This document shows, in pieces, positions 1 to 7,399 of a DNA stretch of 33,636 nt. The position numbers and the translations under genes are program-made. This DNA is from Pseudomonas borbori. GTDB taxonomy: Bacteria > Pseudomonadota > Gammaproteobacteria > Pseudomonadales > Pseudomonadaceae. The stretch lies in NCBI RefSeq assembly GCF_900115555.1, contig NZ_FOWX01000040.1:1-33636 (forward strand), given 5' to 3'. A model generated the notes under the pieces. The model worked only from the letters and a program-made list of their open reading frames with translations. It searched no databases and was not told the origin of the DNA. The stretch's first letter is position 1. Every line of letters begins with the position of its first letter.

Positions 1-375
1 GAACTGCCGACAGACGCCGCGGATTGCCTTGCCGTTATCCTTGCGGAAACTGGCGATGGTCTTGAAGTCCGGCATCAACCGTCCGGTCAGCCACATCAAC
101 TCAACGTTGCGCTGAGCCTCGCGTTCGAGACGGCGACTGGACTGGATGCGATTGAGGTAACCGTAGATGTAGATCTTCAGCAGGTCGGCAGGATGGTAGG
201 CCGGCCTGCCGGTTTCCGCTGGGACGACACCCTCGAAACCCAGTTGGCCAAGGTCGAGTTCATCGACGAAAACATCGACCACCCGCACCGGGTTCGTGTC
301 CGACACGTAGTCATCCAAGCTCTCGGGAAGCAGTGTGCTTTGCCCTCGGTACTCTCCCTGGATAAAACGCTTCAT
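1..375 (-). CDS. IS1182-family transposase, N-terminal 125 residues (partial)
   Basis: The minus-strand frame starts at ATG 373-375 behind a G-rich ribosome binding site (GGGGGACGCCA) and is open to the window edge. It encodes MKRFIQGEYRGQSTLLPE and continues with the N-terminal domain typical of IS1182 transposases (LLPESLDDYV, PAYHPADLLKIYIYGYLN, SSRRLEREA, LMPDFKTIASFRKDN). This domain precedes the DDE catalytic core, which is not in the window, so activity cannot be judged. It would catalyse transposition of its own element. Confidence 0.85.
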   Translation of the reverse strand, partial: MKRFIQGEYRGQSTLLPESLDDYVSDTNPVRVVDVFVDELDLGQLGFEGVVPAETGRPAYHPADLLKIYIYGYLNRIQSSRRLEREAQRNVELMWLTGRLMPDFKTIASFRKDNGKAIRGVCRQF

Positions 376-449
376 TGGCGTCCCCCACTAATTTCGAATC
401 CATCAAATCATAGCAAGGTCGATGCCAACGTTTTTACACAGTCTGGGCC
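1..449 (-). mobile_element. IS1182-family insertion sequence, 5' part (cut by window edge)
   Basis: The segment contains the N-terminal part of an IS1182-type transposase and, upstream of it, a terminal inverted repeat at 429-449 (CGTTTTTACACAGTCTGGGCC on the plus strand). Read inward it is GGCCCAGACTGTGTAAAAACG, which closely matches the inward-reading end of the second IS1182-like element at 31617-31637. That match sets the outer boundary near 449. The rest of the element lies left of the window. Confidence 0.75.
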
Positions 450-549
450 GCTTTCTGCCTGCCACGAATGGCTGAGTTTGACCGACCCCCTCTGCCGATG
501 GTCACCATTAGCTTCGGGTCGTGTGCAGCCAGCCGTCACCTCGGCGTAC

Positions 550-619
550 ATCGACCATGCGGCACGCACGCGGCATGGTCGATACGGATGCAAATGCCGG
601 GTCAAAAGGAATGCATCCG
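550..619. repeat. Two adjacent inverted repeats between the IS and ardC
   Basis: The first is an 11-bp perfect inverted repeat, ATCGACCATGC at 550-560 and GCATGGTCGAT at 573-583. The second follows two bases later: CGGATGCA at 585-592 and TGCATCCG at 612-619. No gene overlaps them (450-653 is otherwise empty). They could be protein-binding sites, a structured transcript end or part of a transfer origin; nothing here decides which. Confidence 0.5.
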
Positions 620-653
620 GGTAGTCAAGTCAGTGTAATTGCACACAATGAAC

Positions 654-677
654 AAGGCCCAGCTTTCGCCGGGCCTT
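654..677 (-). terminator. Probable intrinsic terminator of ardC
   Basis: AAGGCCC at 654-660 pairs with GGGCCTT at 671-677. On the minus strand the hairpin has a GAAA-type loop and is followed by TTGTTCATT. It begins 14 bases downstream of the ardC stop codon, as expected for a factor-independent terminator, although the T run is short. Confidence 0.55.
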
Positions 678-690
678 GCTAAGTCGCCTG

Positions 691-1668
691 TTACATGGCC
701 ATGACAAGAGCCGCATCCTTGTCGTCGGTGCTGGCCTGATCATCCGTGACTTCGGCCAATACCCGGGCCAAACCGAGTACATACTCCGAGGCTTCCCTGG
801 CTTGGCCGCTGGCCCGGAAGATCGCGCGTTTATCCGCCTTGAGCAGGCCCAACCAGAAGTCGAGATAATTCTCGTGCCGCAATTCCCCCTGAATGCCGGT
901 CTGGGCGCACAAGAACGCGGCGCCCATTTCCGCGACCAGTTCCTCGAAGGCATAGCCGGGCGAGCCGAACGAGGAGGGCGAGATTATCCCGTCGCGCTGC
1001 AATCGTGAATGATGCCCGGTCCAGTGGGTCAATTCGTGCAAGGCGGTTGCGTAGTAGCCGCATTCATCGTGGAACTGCGCTTTGGTCGGCAGTTGGATGA
1101 AGTCCCGAATCGGATGGTAGAAGGCCATATCGGCAGGCTTGTGCACGATTCTGGCGCCCGAACTCAGCAGCAGGTGTTCCGCACCGGCATTGGCCTGGAA
1201 GGGTAGCCCTGAGTCTGCTGCGGTCGGTGCGTCACTGAACGATTCGACGCCTTCGGTCTGCTCGATATTGAACAGAAAGTGCGTCCGCAGGATGGCGAAG
1301 TGCACGACCTTGGCATTGCCGTTCTCGTCGAGGACCAGGTGGCCTGACTCATCCTTTTCTTCACGCTCCATCGGTTTGTAGAGAACTGCCAAGGTGCTGC
1401 GTTCGCCTTTGCGGATGTGTCCGCCGGCTTTCTTGGCCTGATTGAACGTGAGCCAGCGATCCTGGCTGAACCCCTGCATCCTGGCTGCGGCCCAGAGTAG
1501 TGGCAGGTTGATGCCGGAGTATGGGCGGCAACTGATTGCATTGATGGGGTAGGGCTGGGCGCTGGAGCCCGAAGATCCGGTTGAGGACCAGGGTTTGATC
1601 CAGGGCACGACCCCTTGATCCAGGGCCGCAATGATCTTGTCGGTGACGTCTTGGTAGATGTCGTACAT
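691..1668 (-). CDS. ardC: ArdC-like anti-restriction / zincin-like metallopeptidase protein
   Basis: This 325-residue protein has the two-part layout of ArdC. Residues 1-135 resemble the ssDNA-binding N-terminal domain (DUF1738: YQDVTDKIIAALDQG, PWIKPW, Y-SGINLPLLW, GGHIRKGER). The C-terminal part is a zincin-like peptidase with HELTH at 211-215 and a downstream glutamate in FEELVAEMGAAFL around 242-253, giving a plausible HExxH plus E zinc site. Family members protect incoming conjugative DNA from host restriction in the new host's cytoplasm. The start has a strong Shine-Dalgarno (GAGGAGAACGCC-ATG). A hairpin at 1704-1730 lies in its leader, and the gene is probably co-transcribed with the 108-aa gene upstream. 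It matches the usual family length and looks intact. Confidence 0.88.
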   Translation of the reverse strand: MYDIYQDVTDKIIAALDQGVVPWIKPWSSTGSSGSSAQPYPINAISCRPYSGINLPLLWAAARMQGFSQDRWLTFNQAKKAGGHIRKGERSTLAVLYKPMEREEKDESGHLVLDENGNAKVVHFAILRTHFLFNIEQTEGVESFSDAPTAADSGLPFQANAGAEHLLLSSGARIVHKPADMAFYHPIRDFIQLPTKAQFHDECGYYATALHELTHWTGHHSRLQRDGIISPSSFGSPGYAFEELVAEMGAAFLCAQTGIQGELRHENYLDFWLGLLKADKRAIFRASGQAREASEYVLGLARVLAEVTDDQASTDDKDAALVMAM

Positions 1669-1703
1669 GGCGTTCTCCTCGTGAAGGACGCGAGGAACGC
1701 CAG

Positions 1704-1730
1704 CCCAGCGGGGGAGGGTTCCCCGCTGGG
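1704..1730 (-). promoter_or_regulatory. radC-type leader hairpin upstream of ardC
   Basis: CCCAGCGGGG at 1704-1713 pairs perfectly with CCCCGCTGGG at 1721-1730 around a 7-nt loop, 36 nt upstream of the ardC start. The hairpin is one of four alike in this window. All lie 34-41 nt before a start codon, have a GGGA/TCCC-type stem top and carry ACC in the minus-strand loop. Confidence 0.6.
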
Positions 1731-1794
1731 TGGTGTGTTGAATGTGTATGTTGGCCGGATGCAGGGATGAGCCCTGGTGGCTCCGGCTAGATGT

Positions 1795-2121
1795 CTAGTC
1801 CTGATGCTCCCGTGGTAGGGAAATCAGCAGGGCGACAGGTTGCTCCGGTTCTTGAACCAGGCTGACGTGCAGTTGCAGCCACTGGCAATCTTGCGGATGC
1901 CCCTTCGGAGCAGTCTGGATCATCTCGAAATCTACATGCGGATCGCGTGGATAGCCCAGGATGGCTTCGAAGGCTGCACGCAGCACGTAACGCAGACGAT
2001 CCTCCAGCGCTTGTGCCGAGTCGACGGCGGGGTTGAGCAATACAGCGCCCCGCCAGGCTGCCGCGGTGAACACAACCGGCAGTCTCATGCAGAGCAGTGG
2101 TGGGGGTAATTGATTGGACAT
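1795..2121 (-). CDS. Small ICE protein of unknown function (108 aa)
   Basis: The start at 2121 is chosen because ATGGAGGTTGGCC precedes ATG TCC AAT. A longer in-frame extension to 2319 would run through the structured leader and is rejected. The protein begins MSNQLPPPLLCMRLPVVF and is soluble, with no clear motif, signal peptide or membrane segment. I do not recognise a named family. It lies 126 nt upstream of ardC on the same strand, has the same kind of leader hairpin (2160-2182), and shares the promoter and leader at 2249-2418. The context suggests a function early after DNA transfer, alongside anti-restriction, but this is inference. Confidence 0.65.
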   Translation of the reverse strand: MSNQLPPPLLCMRLPVVFTAAAWRGAVLLNPAVDSAQALEDRLRYVLRAAFEAILGYPRDPHVDFEMIQTAPKGHPQDCQWLQLHVSLVQEPEQPVALLISLPREHQD

Positions 2122-2159
2122 GGCCAACCTCCATATCGAGACGCGAAAAAACCTGTCCT

Positions 2160-2182
2160 CTGCGGGACGGTGTTTCCCGCAG
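2160..2182 (-). promoter_or_regulatory. radC-type leader hairpin upstream of the 108-aa gene
   Basis: CTGCGGGA at 2160-2167 pairs with TCCCGCAG at 2175-2182 around a 7-nt loop that reads AACACCG on the minus strand. It lies 39 nt upstream of the start at 2121, the same geometry as the hairpins before ardC, radC and the STY4534-type gene. Confidence 0.6.
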
Positions 2183-2248
2183 GGATGAATGAAAAATTGG
2201 AAGGGGCGTTGCGAGCGAAGCCCGAGTGCGCCGATGCTGGAGTAGTGG

Positions 2249-2378
2249 GCGTTCATCACCACCGAAGCGATGACCGTGCGAGCCACCGAACGCTGATCGC
2301 ACTTGGGAAGAACCACCACGGATGTGGCGTAGCCTCGAAGGTTCCGGCTACCTGGACAGGTGCTGTCTGCGACAGCGT
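2249..2378 (-). repeat. Leader repeat copy 1: structured 5' leader element
   Basis: This 130-bp element aligns without gaps to 28041-28170, with about 110 identical positions by eye. Four stems are identical in both copies: GTGCGA/TCGCAC (2276-2281, 2297-2302), CCAC/GTGG (2316-2319, 2324-2327), GTAGCC/GGCTAC (2329-2334, 2346-2351) and GCTGTC/GACAGC (2362-2367, 2371-2376). All observed differences fall outside these arms. It lies just downstream of a promoter (-35 at 2413-2418) and forms the first part of a leader of about 260 nt before the gene at 2121. Confidence 0.7.
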
Positions 2379-2389
2379 TCCCTACTGAC

Positions 2390-2418
2390 TAATTAATGGG
2401 GCTATAGGAGGGCGTCAA
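2390..2418 (-). promoter_or_regulatory. Sigma70-type promoter for the 108-aa gene and ardC
   Basis: On the minus strand TTGACG (2413-2418) is followed after 17 nt by TAATTA (2390-2395). The matching position of leader copy 2 has the same TTGACG with a 17-nt spacer and a better -10 (TATAGA), which supports the call. Transcription would start just before the GCTGTC/GACAGC hairpin. Confidence 0.5.
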
Positions 2419-2512
2419 GCGGAGGGAACACTATGGGTTTTCGAGCTTTTCCGCTGTGTTCCAGAGCAGGCTGATGGGACGGCAAAGTGCCGCTATGAAC
2501 TGATGAACGGCT

Positions 2513-2538
2513 TGGCCAGTCTTAATAAACACTGGCCA
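2513..2538. promoter_or_regulatory. Inverted repeat, candidate operator upstream of the DUF3742 gene
   Basis: TGGCCAGT at 2513-2520 and ACTGGCCA at 2531-2538 form a perfect 8-bp inverted repeat around an AT-rich 10-nt centre, 49 bases before the DUF3742-type start. There is no T run, so a terminator is unlikely; a dimeric regulator site is the simplest reading. Confidence 0.4.
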
Positions 2539-2586
2539 GCCTGTGCTAGAACATAACCGTTGCAACGCTAATCCAGAGGTTGATTC

Positions 2587-2958
2587 ATGGCTGTCACTCG
2601 TTCCGCAACAGCCTTCCGCGCGAATCGCTGGGCGTATGCGTGCGGCATGGCATTGAAGCGCAGTTATCGGCGGATAAACGCGTTCGAATCACGCTTTGCT
2701 GAACGTGTGGCGGCTGTTGGCGTGCCCGTTGGAAAGCCGCTTGTGCGTGGCGGCTTTCTGATCGGCAAGCTGGCCTTGCTGGGTGTGTTGTTCTTCATCA
2801 GCTTCTGGTTACTCATATCCGTATGTATGCTAATTGCGTTTGCGGCGACTCAACCTCTGCGAGGTGCTTCGGATATACCGAATGTCGATGATCTGTATCA
2901 TCCGATGCACAGGAGTTATTGGCCTGAGTTTTATGACAAGTGGGGTTCTCTCAAGTAG
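2587..2958 (+). CDS. DUF3742-type ICE membrane protein
   Basis: This 123-residue protein has a basic N-terminus (SYRRINAFESRFAERVAAVG) followed by one hydrophobic stretch at roughly residues 57-88, then a short polar tail. Size, layout and position (convergent with the traG-like gene, stops about 10 bp apart) fit DUF3742 proteins, which occur next to TraG in ICEs of this class. Function is not known; an inner-membrane accessory of the transfer apparatus is a guess. The start at 2587 has AGAGG nine bases upstream. It is the only plus-strand gene in this end of the ICE, with an inverted repeat in front of it that may regulate it separately. Confidence 0.7.
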   Translation: MAVTRSATAFRANRWAYACGMALKRSYRRINAFESRFAERVAAVGVPVGKPLVRGGFLIGKLALLGVLFFISFWLLISVCMLIAFAATQPLRGASDIPNVDDLYHPMHRSYWPEFYDKWGSLK

Positions 2959-2967
2959 CTCGATGAG

Positions 2968-4512
2968 CTATTTCGATCCCGTTTTTTGGGCACCACTTGT
3001 AAGTTGGGATGTCCCCCTTGAGCTGGCTATCTGTGCAGAGTGAGTTCCCCTGCTGAGCATCCCCTCTACGCCAGCCCCAACGCTATATCCCGCCCAACTC
3101 ATTGCCGCCAGAAACAGCATCGGCAGCACGATAAACATTGTGCCCATCACATACTCGATCACCTGTGCCGTCACCGTTCCATCCGAAAAGCCGGCCGTAG
3201 GCAGGGTGAGGAGAAGACGATCGGAAGTCGTCACCTGGTGGTACAGGGTATCGAGCATGCTCGAGTCCACCCAGCGCGCCAGCTCCCACCAGAACGTCAG
3301 CGAGTGCAGGGTGAACAGGGCGAAGGTCAGGGTCATGACGGTCTTCAACTGGTAGGTGCTGACCAGCAGGATCAGCGGCAGGCTGATGATCACGCCCATG
3401 ATCAAGAAGGCCTGCACCATCGGTAGCGCCGTACGCAGGGCATTGAGGGCGGGAAAGTTGCTGAGGGTGCCCAGCGCCAGGCCGGTGTTGGTCGCCAGGT
3501 TGTTGAGCCCGTGCATGATTGAGCTGCCGCGGGCGCTGGAGCCGTAGTCTTGGTAGATCTGCCCTGGCGCCATGGTCATCGACTGCTGACGGGGGCTGAC
3601 CAGTTCGCGCAGCGTCGCATCCTCGATCTCGCTGGCGGAGCGGCCGGTCAGCCAGTCGCGCAGGCGAGTCAGCAACGATGAATCGAGCTGCTGAAGCAAA
3701 CGCTCGCGCAATCCGACTCCGCTGTCGCTCCACCACTGCCGGCAGGTCGGATAACCCGCGCCATTGTCGAGTCGCGGCAGGGAGACATCGCGGCTTTCGT
3801 CGTAAGGCCAGCTCACCCGTGGCGTGCGTGAACGATCCGTATCGTAGTAGCCGGGTGTATCGAGGAAATAGCGCGAGCCGATCCAGGAGGTGTCGTGGCT
3901 CTGCGCCTTGGCCAGCACCGGGCGGTTGGTGAACAGTCGCGAGCGGGAGTAGCCGTAGCAGTCACGGGTGAAGTCGGCGACCTCTTGCAGTAGCACCTGG
4001 CTATCGATGCGCGAGCTGTCTATCTCCATGCGCATCTGCCGGATATCCGGCGCGCAGGGAATTGCCGCGGTCGCGGCCGCCGTCACGCCCTTGCTCAAGG
4101 CATGCACCAGGAACCACCAGACCGGCACATTGGCGGACTGCTCGCCGATGGTGTTGAAGGTGGCCGCCCAGGCTGTTTCCGCCGGCGTGGTCACACTGAT
4201 TCCACAGCGTTGGCTGGCCACATCATCAAGGGCCATCGACGCCAGGTTCAGCGGGAAGATCGGCATGCAGCCGAACAGCACCACGATATAGGCCAGCCAC
4301 AGCCGGTTCTCGATTCGCGGCACCGAGAGCAGTCCCTTGTTGCCTTCGTCCGCCCCTTGTTGACGAGCCGACAACCATTCCTGCAGGATGATCGCACCAA
4401 AGGGCGCGGCGAACAGGCCGGTATCGGACAGGATGTTCCAGATGCCGTTGTTGATGATCCAGGCCAGCAGAGAGAGGTAGAACTCCAGGTAGCTGTTGGT
4501 GCTCATGAGCAT
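2968..4512 (-). CDS. TraG N-terminal-like mating-pair protein
   Basis: The 514-residue protein is a polytopic inner-membrane protein resembling the N-terminal domain of F-type TraG. Hydrophobic segments are seen near residues 30-50, 72-92, 128-145, 365-420 and 460-480, with a large hydrophilic region between about 150 and 350. In F-like systems this domain takes part in pilus assembly and mating-pair stabilisation. The start at 4512 is preferred over the internal ATG at 4506 because GAGG lies 7 nt upstream. It is the last gene of the third T4SS block, following the 102-aa membrane protein with a 9-nt gap, the usual order in PFGI-1-type elements. Confidence 0.85.
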   Translation of the reverse strand: MLMSTNSYLEFYLSLLAWIINNGIWNILSDTGLFAAPFGAIILQEWLSARQQGADEGNKGLLSVPRIENRLWLAYIVVLFGCMPIFPLNLASMALDDVASQRCGISVTTPAETAWAATFNTIGEQSANVPVWWFLVHALSKGVTAAATAAIPCAPDIRQMRMEIDSSRIDSQVLLQEVADFTRDCYGYSRSRLFTNRPVLAKAQSHDTSWIGSRYFLDTPGYYDTDRSRTPRVSWPYDESRDVSLPRLDNGAGYPTCRQWWSDSGVGLRERLLQQLDSSLLTRLRDWLTGRSASEIEDATLRELVSPRQQSMTMAPGQIYQDYGSSARGSSIMHGLNNLATNTGLALGTLSNFPALNALRTALPMVQAFLIMGVIISLPLILLVSTYQLKTVMTLTFALFTLHSLTFWWELARWVDSSMLDTLYHQVTTSDRLLLTLPTAGFSDGTVTAQVIEYVMGTMFIVLPMLFLAAMSWAGYSVGAGVEGMLSRGTHSAQIASSRGTSQLTSGAQKTGSK

Positions 4513-4521
4513 GGGGCGGCC

Positions 4522-4830
4522 TCACAAAGGGGTGAGTTCGGCGCAGGTGACGAGCACGAGGCCCATGATCCCGATGCGCTTCACCCGCAGCAAGGTATGG
4601 GGCCTACCTCGGTAGTGGCGCAGCAGATCCAGCCAGAGCGCGAAGAGGACGCTGTAGAGCAGGGCGCGCCACAACCGTAGATAGGGACGGGCGGACTCGA
4701 ATGCCTGCTGCCAGGCCTCGACGCTACCCAGTAGCGCGCTGCCGACCCGCAGGGTGATAACCGCCGTCAGGATCATCAGCGCGGCAATCCCCAGTCCCGA
4801 GAGCAGTGTGGAGGCCAGAGAGCGTTGCAT
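4522..4830 (-). CDS. Small ICE inner-membrane protein (102 aa)
   Basis: The frame starts at ATG 4828-4830, 4 nt after the stop of the TIGR03755-type gene, and ends 9 nt before the traG-like gene. The product (MQRSLASTLLSGLGIAALMI...) has about three hydrophobic segments (roughly residues 8-32, 53-68 and 83-97) separated by basic stretches. A longer frame to 5184 overlaps the upstream gene and is not used. Genes of this size and topology sit between the PFL_4711-type gene and traG in related ICEs. No function is assigned; membership of the transfer apparatus is inferred from the tightly packed operon. Confidence 0.7.
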   Translation of the reverse strand: MQRSLASTLLSGLGIAALMILTAVITLRVGSALLGSVEAWQQAFESARPYLRLWRALLYSVLFALWLDLLRHYRGRPHTLLRVKRIGIMGLVLVTCAELTPL

Positions 4831-4834
4831 GGGC

Positions 4835-6217
4835 TCACTCTTGCCGGGCGTCGGCGTCGTTGAGGCGGCCGGGTTCGGGGTCGCCTTGTTCGACTGTACG
4901 GGAGGCCTCGGCCCCGCCAGCATGCCGGTCGAGCGCCAGGCTGGCGGTGTTGGTGGCCAACATCTGGCGTACTTGTAGCTCGGTTTGCAGCAAACGGATT
5001 TCGCGCTCCAGGGCGTTGATGTTTTTTGCCAGGGCGGTCTGTGCCGGCTCGGCGGAGGCGACATTGGGTTCATGGTTGCCCGCCAGCAGGGTACGCAGCA
5101 GCAGGAGCGCCTTGTCGAGCACGCTGGACAGGGCCGTCTCACTGGCCAGCCGGCGCGCCAGCAGATCCTGGTCGGGGTCGTCACGCAGCGCTTCGATCAC
5201 CCCGCGCGTTACCGGCAGCATGGAACTGGAGGCCTTGCCCAGGTTCTCTGCGGTCGGTGGTGCCGCGCCCGATAGCAGATCCTGCAGCGCCTTCAGATGG
5301 TCGCTGTAGGTTTCCTGGATCAGTGGCGTCAGCCCGCTCCCGGCAGTCGCCCGCAGGGTTTCGCAGCTGTCGCAGGTCGCCACCTCGGTCTCGCCCAGCA
5401 CCCGGACGGCCCATTCGGACGCTTCTTGGGGCGAGGCCCAAGCGCGGCAAATGGCGCCGCCTTGGCAACCGCTGGCGTCAATCACGGCGTGGTTATCTAC
5501 CGATCGATTGTGCAGCAGGTTGTAGCCCGCGCGTACCAGGTCGGACGTCACCCGGATCGGCACCTGACCGTCCCCGCCGGCTTTCTGGTCGCCAACCCAG
5601 GACACCCCGTTGTTGCCGTTATTGGCCTCGGTGTTCTTCACCGCCGTGACCGCATCGCCGCCGGATTGCTCGAGATTGCCCTGCATTTCCTGCTGCTTGG
5701 ACAGGGCGCCCCAGCCGGCTTGGCCGACCTTGTCCGCCATCTTCTCGGCCATGGCCTGGCAGGTGCGTTTGGAACGGTCGAAGTCGATGCGCCCTTGCAT
5801 CACGCCATTGCTTAGCAGCTCGTACAGGCCGGGGTTGGCGCGCTGGATGATCAGGGCGGGCAGCGACATGACTGCCTGGGTGGCGTTCTGCACGATCTCA
5901 CCCATGATCCGCTGGAAACCGTCGGTGGCCCCGTTCAACTGGTTCTGCAGGGTGGTGGCGAGGTCCATGTTTCCGCACATCATGTTGGCGCGCCAGGACA
6001 GGCCTGCACCGATACCGCTGGGACGGTAGAGCGAGCTGGGCGAGCCCACCGCCGAGCCGCCGCCGATGCTGTACATCACCCGGTCGTCGAGCACTTCGCC
6101 CTGGCTCCCCAGCCGATAATCCTGCTCGGCAGCACTGACGTCTAGCGTCGCGTTCAGCAGCGCACAGGCCATGAAAAACACCAGGCCAAAACGAAGCCGT
6201 GCAGGCGACCGATTCAT
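4835..6217 (-). CDS. TIGR03755-type (PFL_4711 family) ICE transfer protein
   Basis: The start at 6217 is chosen because ATG overlaps the TGA of the preceding gene (ATGA) and is followed by a signal peptide (MNRSPARLRFGLVFFMAC..., cleavage near residue 30). The 460-residue product is a secreted, cysteine-containing protein with conserved-looking stretches such as YSIGGGSAVGSP, NMMCGNMDL, ATCDSCETLR and CQGGAICRAW, and a helical, glutamine-rich C-terminus. Layout and position directly after the TraU-like gene match the TIGR03755 family. It is probably a periplasmic, TraH-like component of pilus assembly; the exact role is not established. The longer frame to 6463 only overlaps the upstream gene. 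Confidence 0.82.
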   Translation of the reverse strand: MNRSPARLRFGLVFFMACALLNATLDVSAAEQDYRLGSQGEVLDDRVMYSIGGGSAVGSPSSLYRPSGIGAGLSWRANMMCGNMDLATTLQNQLNGATDGFQRIMGEIVQNATQAVMSLPALIIQRANPGLYELLSNGVMQGRIDFDRSKRTCQAMAEKMADKVGQAGWGALSKQQEMQGNLEQSGGDAVTAVKNTEANNGNNGVSWVGDQKAGGDGQVPIRVTSDLVRAGYNLLHNRSVDNHAVIDASGCQGGAICRAWASPQEASEWAVRVLGETEVATCDSCETLRATAGSGLTPLIQETYSDHLKALQDLLSGAAPPTAENLGKASSSMLPVTRGVIEALRDDPDQDLLARRLASETALSSVLDKALLLLRTLLAGNHEPNVASAEPAQTALAKNINALEREIRLLQTELQVRQMLATNTASLALDRHAGGAEASRTVEQGDPEPGRLNDADARQE

Positions 6218-7152
6218 GAGGCGTCGCCTGCGAAGTCGAGGCTGAACAGGAAGGTCTGGCCCTCGCGTTTGCAGCAGCTGTAGGGGCGCCACAGCGACCA
6301 GGTGTAGCCGCCATCCGCGCTCTGTACCGTATTGCTCGGGAAGATCGCGCAGGTGTTCTGGCGTTGGGGGTGGAGCAATTGCCACTTGTGGGTCGAACCA
6401 TCGTTTTCGACGATAGGTCCAGGCGGCCAGTAGCCGTCGCGTGGCGCAGGGGTGAGCGGCCAATAGACATGCGGCTGGCCGTTGCGGGTGATGACGTCAC
6501 CGGCCCGTTGCGCCATCACCGCGGCGGCTTTGAAGTCGTCGGATTGGACCAGAAAGCCCTGCCGGGGGTAGAGGTTGCCCCACATGTTCCTTGCGGCCTG
6601 GCTGCCGATCTCTCGCAGTCCTGGTGTTACCGCTTCGGGATAAACGCTCTCCGGAATGCCATGGCGCCAGGCCACGGTGTCCAGGGTGCTCAGGTAATAG
6701 GGCATAAATGCGGTCGCGCCGCTGGCGCAGGCATAGCCGGATTGTGCGGCCAGTTGCGTCGCCGCCCAGCCGCCGGGATGACCAATGCCGTCGACGTTCT
6801 TGAAGCGGGGCAGGTTGTCGCGTCGCGTGTTCGGTGTGATCAGGTTGCCGCCGCCTTCCGCACCGATGATGGGCGAGGAGAGCGGTGCCATTTCAGACCA
6901 GGGGTTGTTGCCCGTGGTGGTGTAGCTCGACACCACCAGTTCGGGGATGAAATGCCGCACCTTGGTCGAGGTGCGTACCGAGCAGCCGGAGGCGGTGCAG
7001 TGCAGCCAGAAGCAGAGGCCGACGACCCTGTACCCGAGGCAGCTCTGCGACAGCACAGAGGCGGCGATGCTGCCGGTATCCAGCGCCACGCTCGGACCGG
7101 ACGCCAGCAGGATGGCCAGGGCCAAAGGGCGCAGTGTCGCGTGGCCGATCAT
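6214..7152 (-). CDS. TIGR03756-type (PFL_4710 family), TraU-like protein
   Basis: This 312-residue exported protein has a signal peptide at residues 1-23 (ending SGPSVA), many cysteines (SCLGYRVVGLCFWLHCTASGCSV near 38-58, YSCCKRE near the C-terminus) and the tryptophan/proline-rich body typical of TraU-like conjugation proteins. TraU acts in the periplasm during pilus assembly and DNA transfer, and its cysteines usually form disulfides. The start overlaps the stop of the 49-aa frame by ATGA, and its own stop overlaps the next start the same way, so this is a translationally coupled operon. Confidence 0.85.
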   Translation of the reverse strand: MIGHATLRPLALAILLASGPSVALDTGSIAASVLSQSCLGYRVVGLCFWLHCTASGCSVRTSTKVRHFIPELVVSSYTTTGNNPWSEMAPLSSPIIGAEGGGNLITPNTRRDNLPRFKNVDGIGHPGGWAATQLAAQSGYACASGATAFMPYYLSTLDTVAWRHGIPESVYPEAVTPGLREIGSQAARNMWGNLYPRQGFLVQSDDFKAAAVMAQRAGDVITRNGQPHVYWPLTPAPRDGYWPPGPIVENDGSTHKWQLLHPQRQNTCAIFPSNTVQSADGGYTWSLWRPYSCCKREGQTFLFSLDFAGDAS

Positions 7153-7298
7153 GGCCGGCGCTCCCGCTGCTGAGCGATCCGATCACGCGCCCTCTGCACG
7201 TCGAGATACCGGCCGATAACGACCCGCGCAGCGGCGTTGCAGGTTTGCCCGCTCGGCAGAGTGGCGGGCCGGTGCAAGAAGCGCAGGCGTTCGAACAT
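7149..7298 (-). CDS. Possible small protein (49 aa) leading the third T4SS block
   Basis: The frame starts ATG TTC GAA CGC at 7296-7298 with GGAG eight bases upstream and ends in an ATGA overlap with the TraU-like gene. It encodes MFERLRFLHRPATLPSGQTC and ends QQRERRP. The good ribosome binding site and coupling make it a credible gene, but I do not recognise the protein. The frame stays open further upstream (FQVTFDRSGAWI...), so it could also be the 3' remnant of a longer gene. A TIGR03757 gene normally occupies this place in related ICEs. Its RYLDVQRARDRI segment faintly resembles the end of such proteins, but this is weak. Confidence 0.45.
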   Translation of the reverse strand: MFERLRFLHRPATLPSGQTCNAAARVVIGRYLDVQRARDRIAQQRERRP

Positions 7299-7399
7299 GA
7301 TCCAGGCTCCAGAACGGTCGAAGGTGACTTGGAAGCAGGATCTAACCGGGCGGTGATGGCTGTCCTAGAGAAAAGTGGATGTGGGGATGTCGGTTTAGG

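Noticed and set aside
2122..2319. N-terminal extension of the 108-aa gene (PKCDQRS...) with a similar peptide encoded upstream of the STY4534-type gene
   Set aside because: The similarity is explained by the leader repeat. Differences between the copies often change amino acids while the stems are kept. In copy 2 the frame is not joined to the real gene, and a good ribosome binding site lies at the shorter start.
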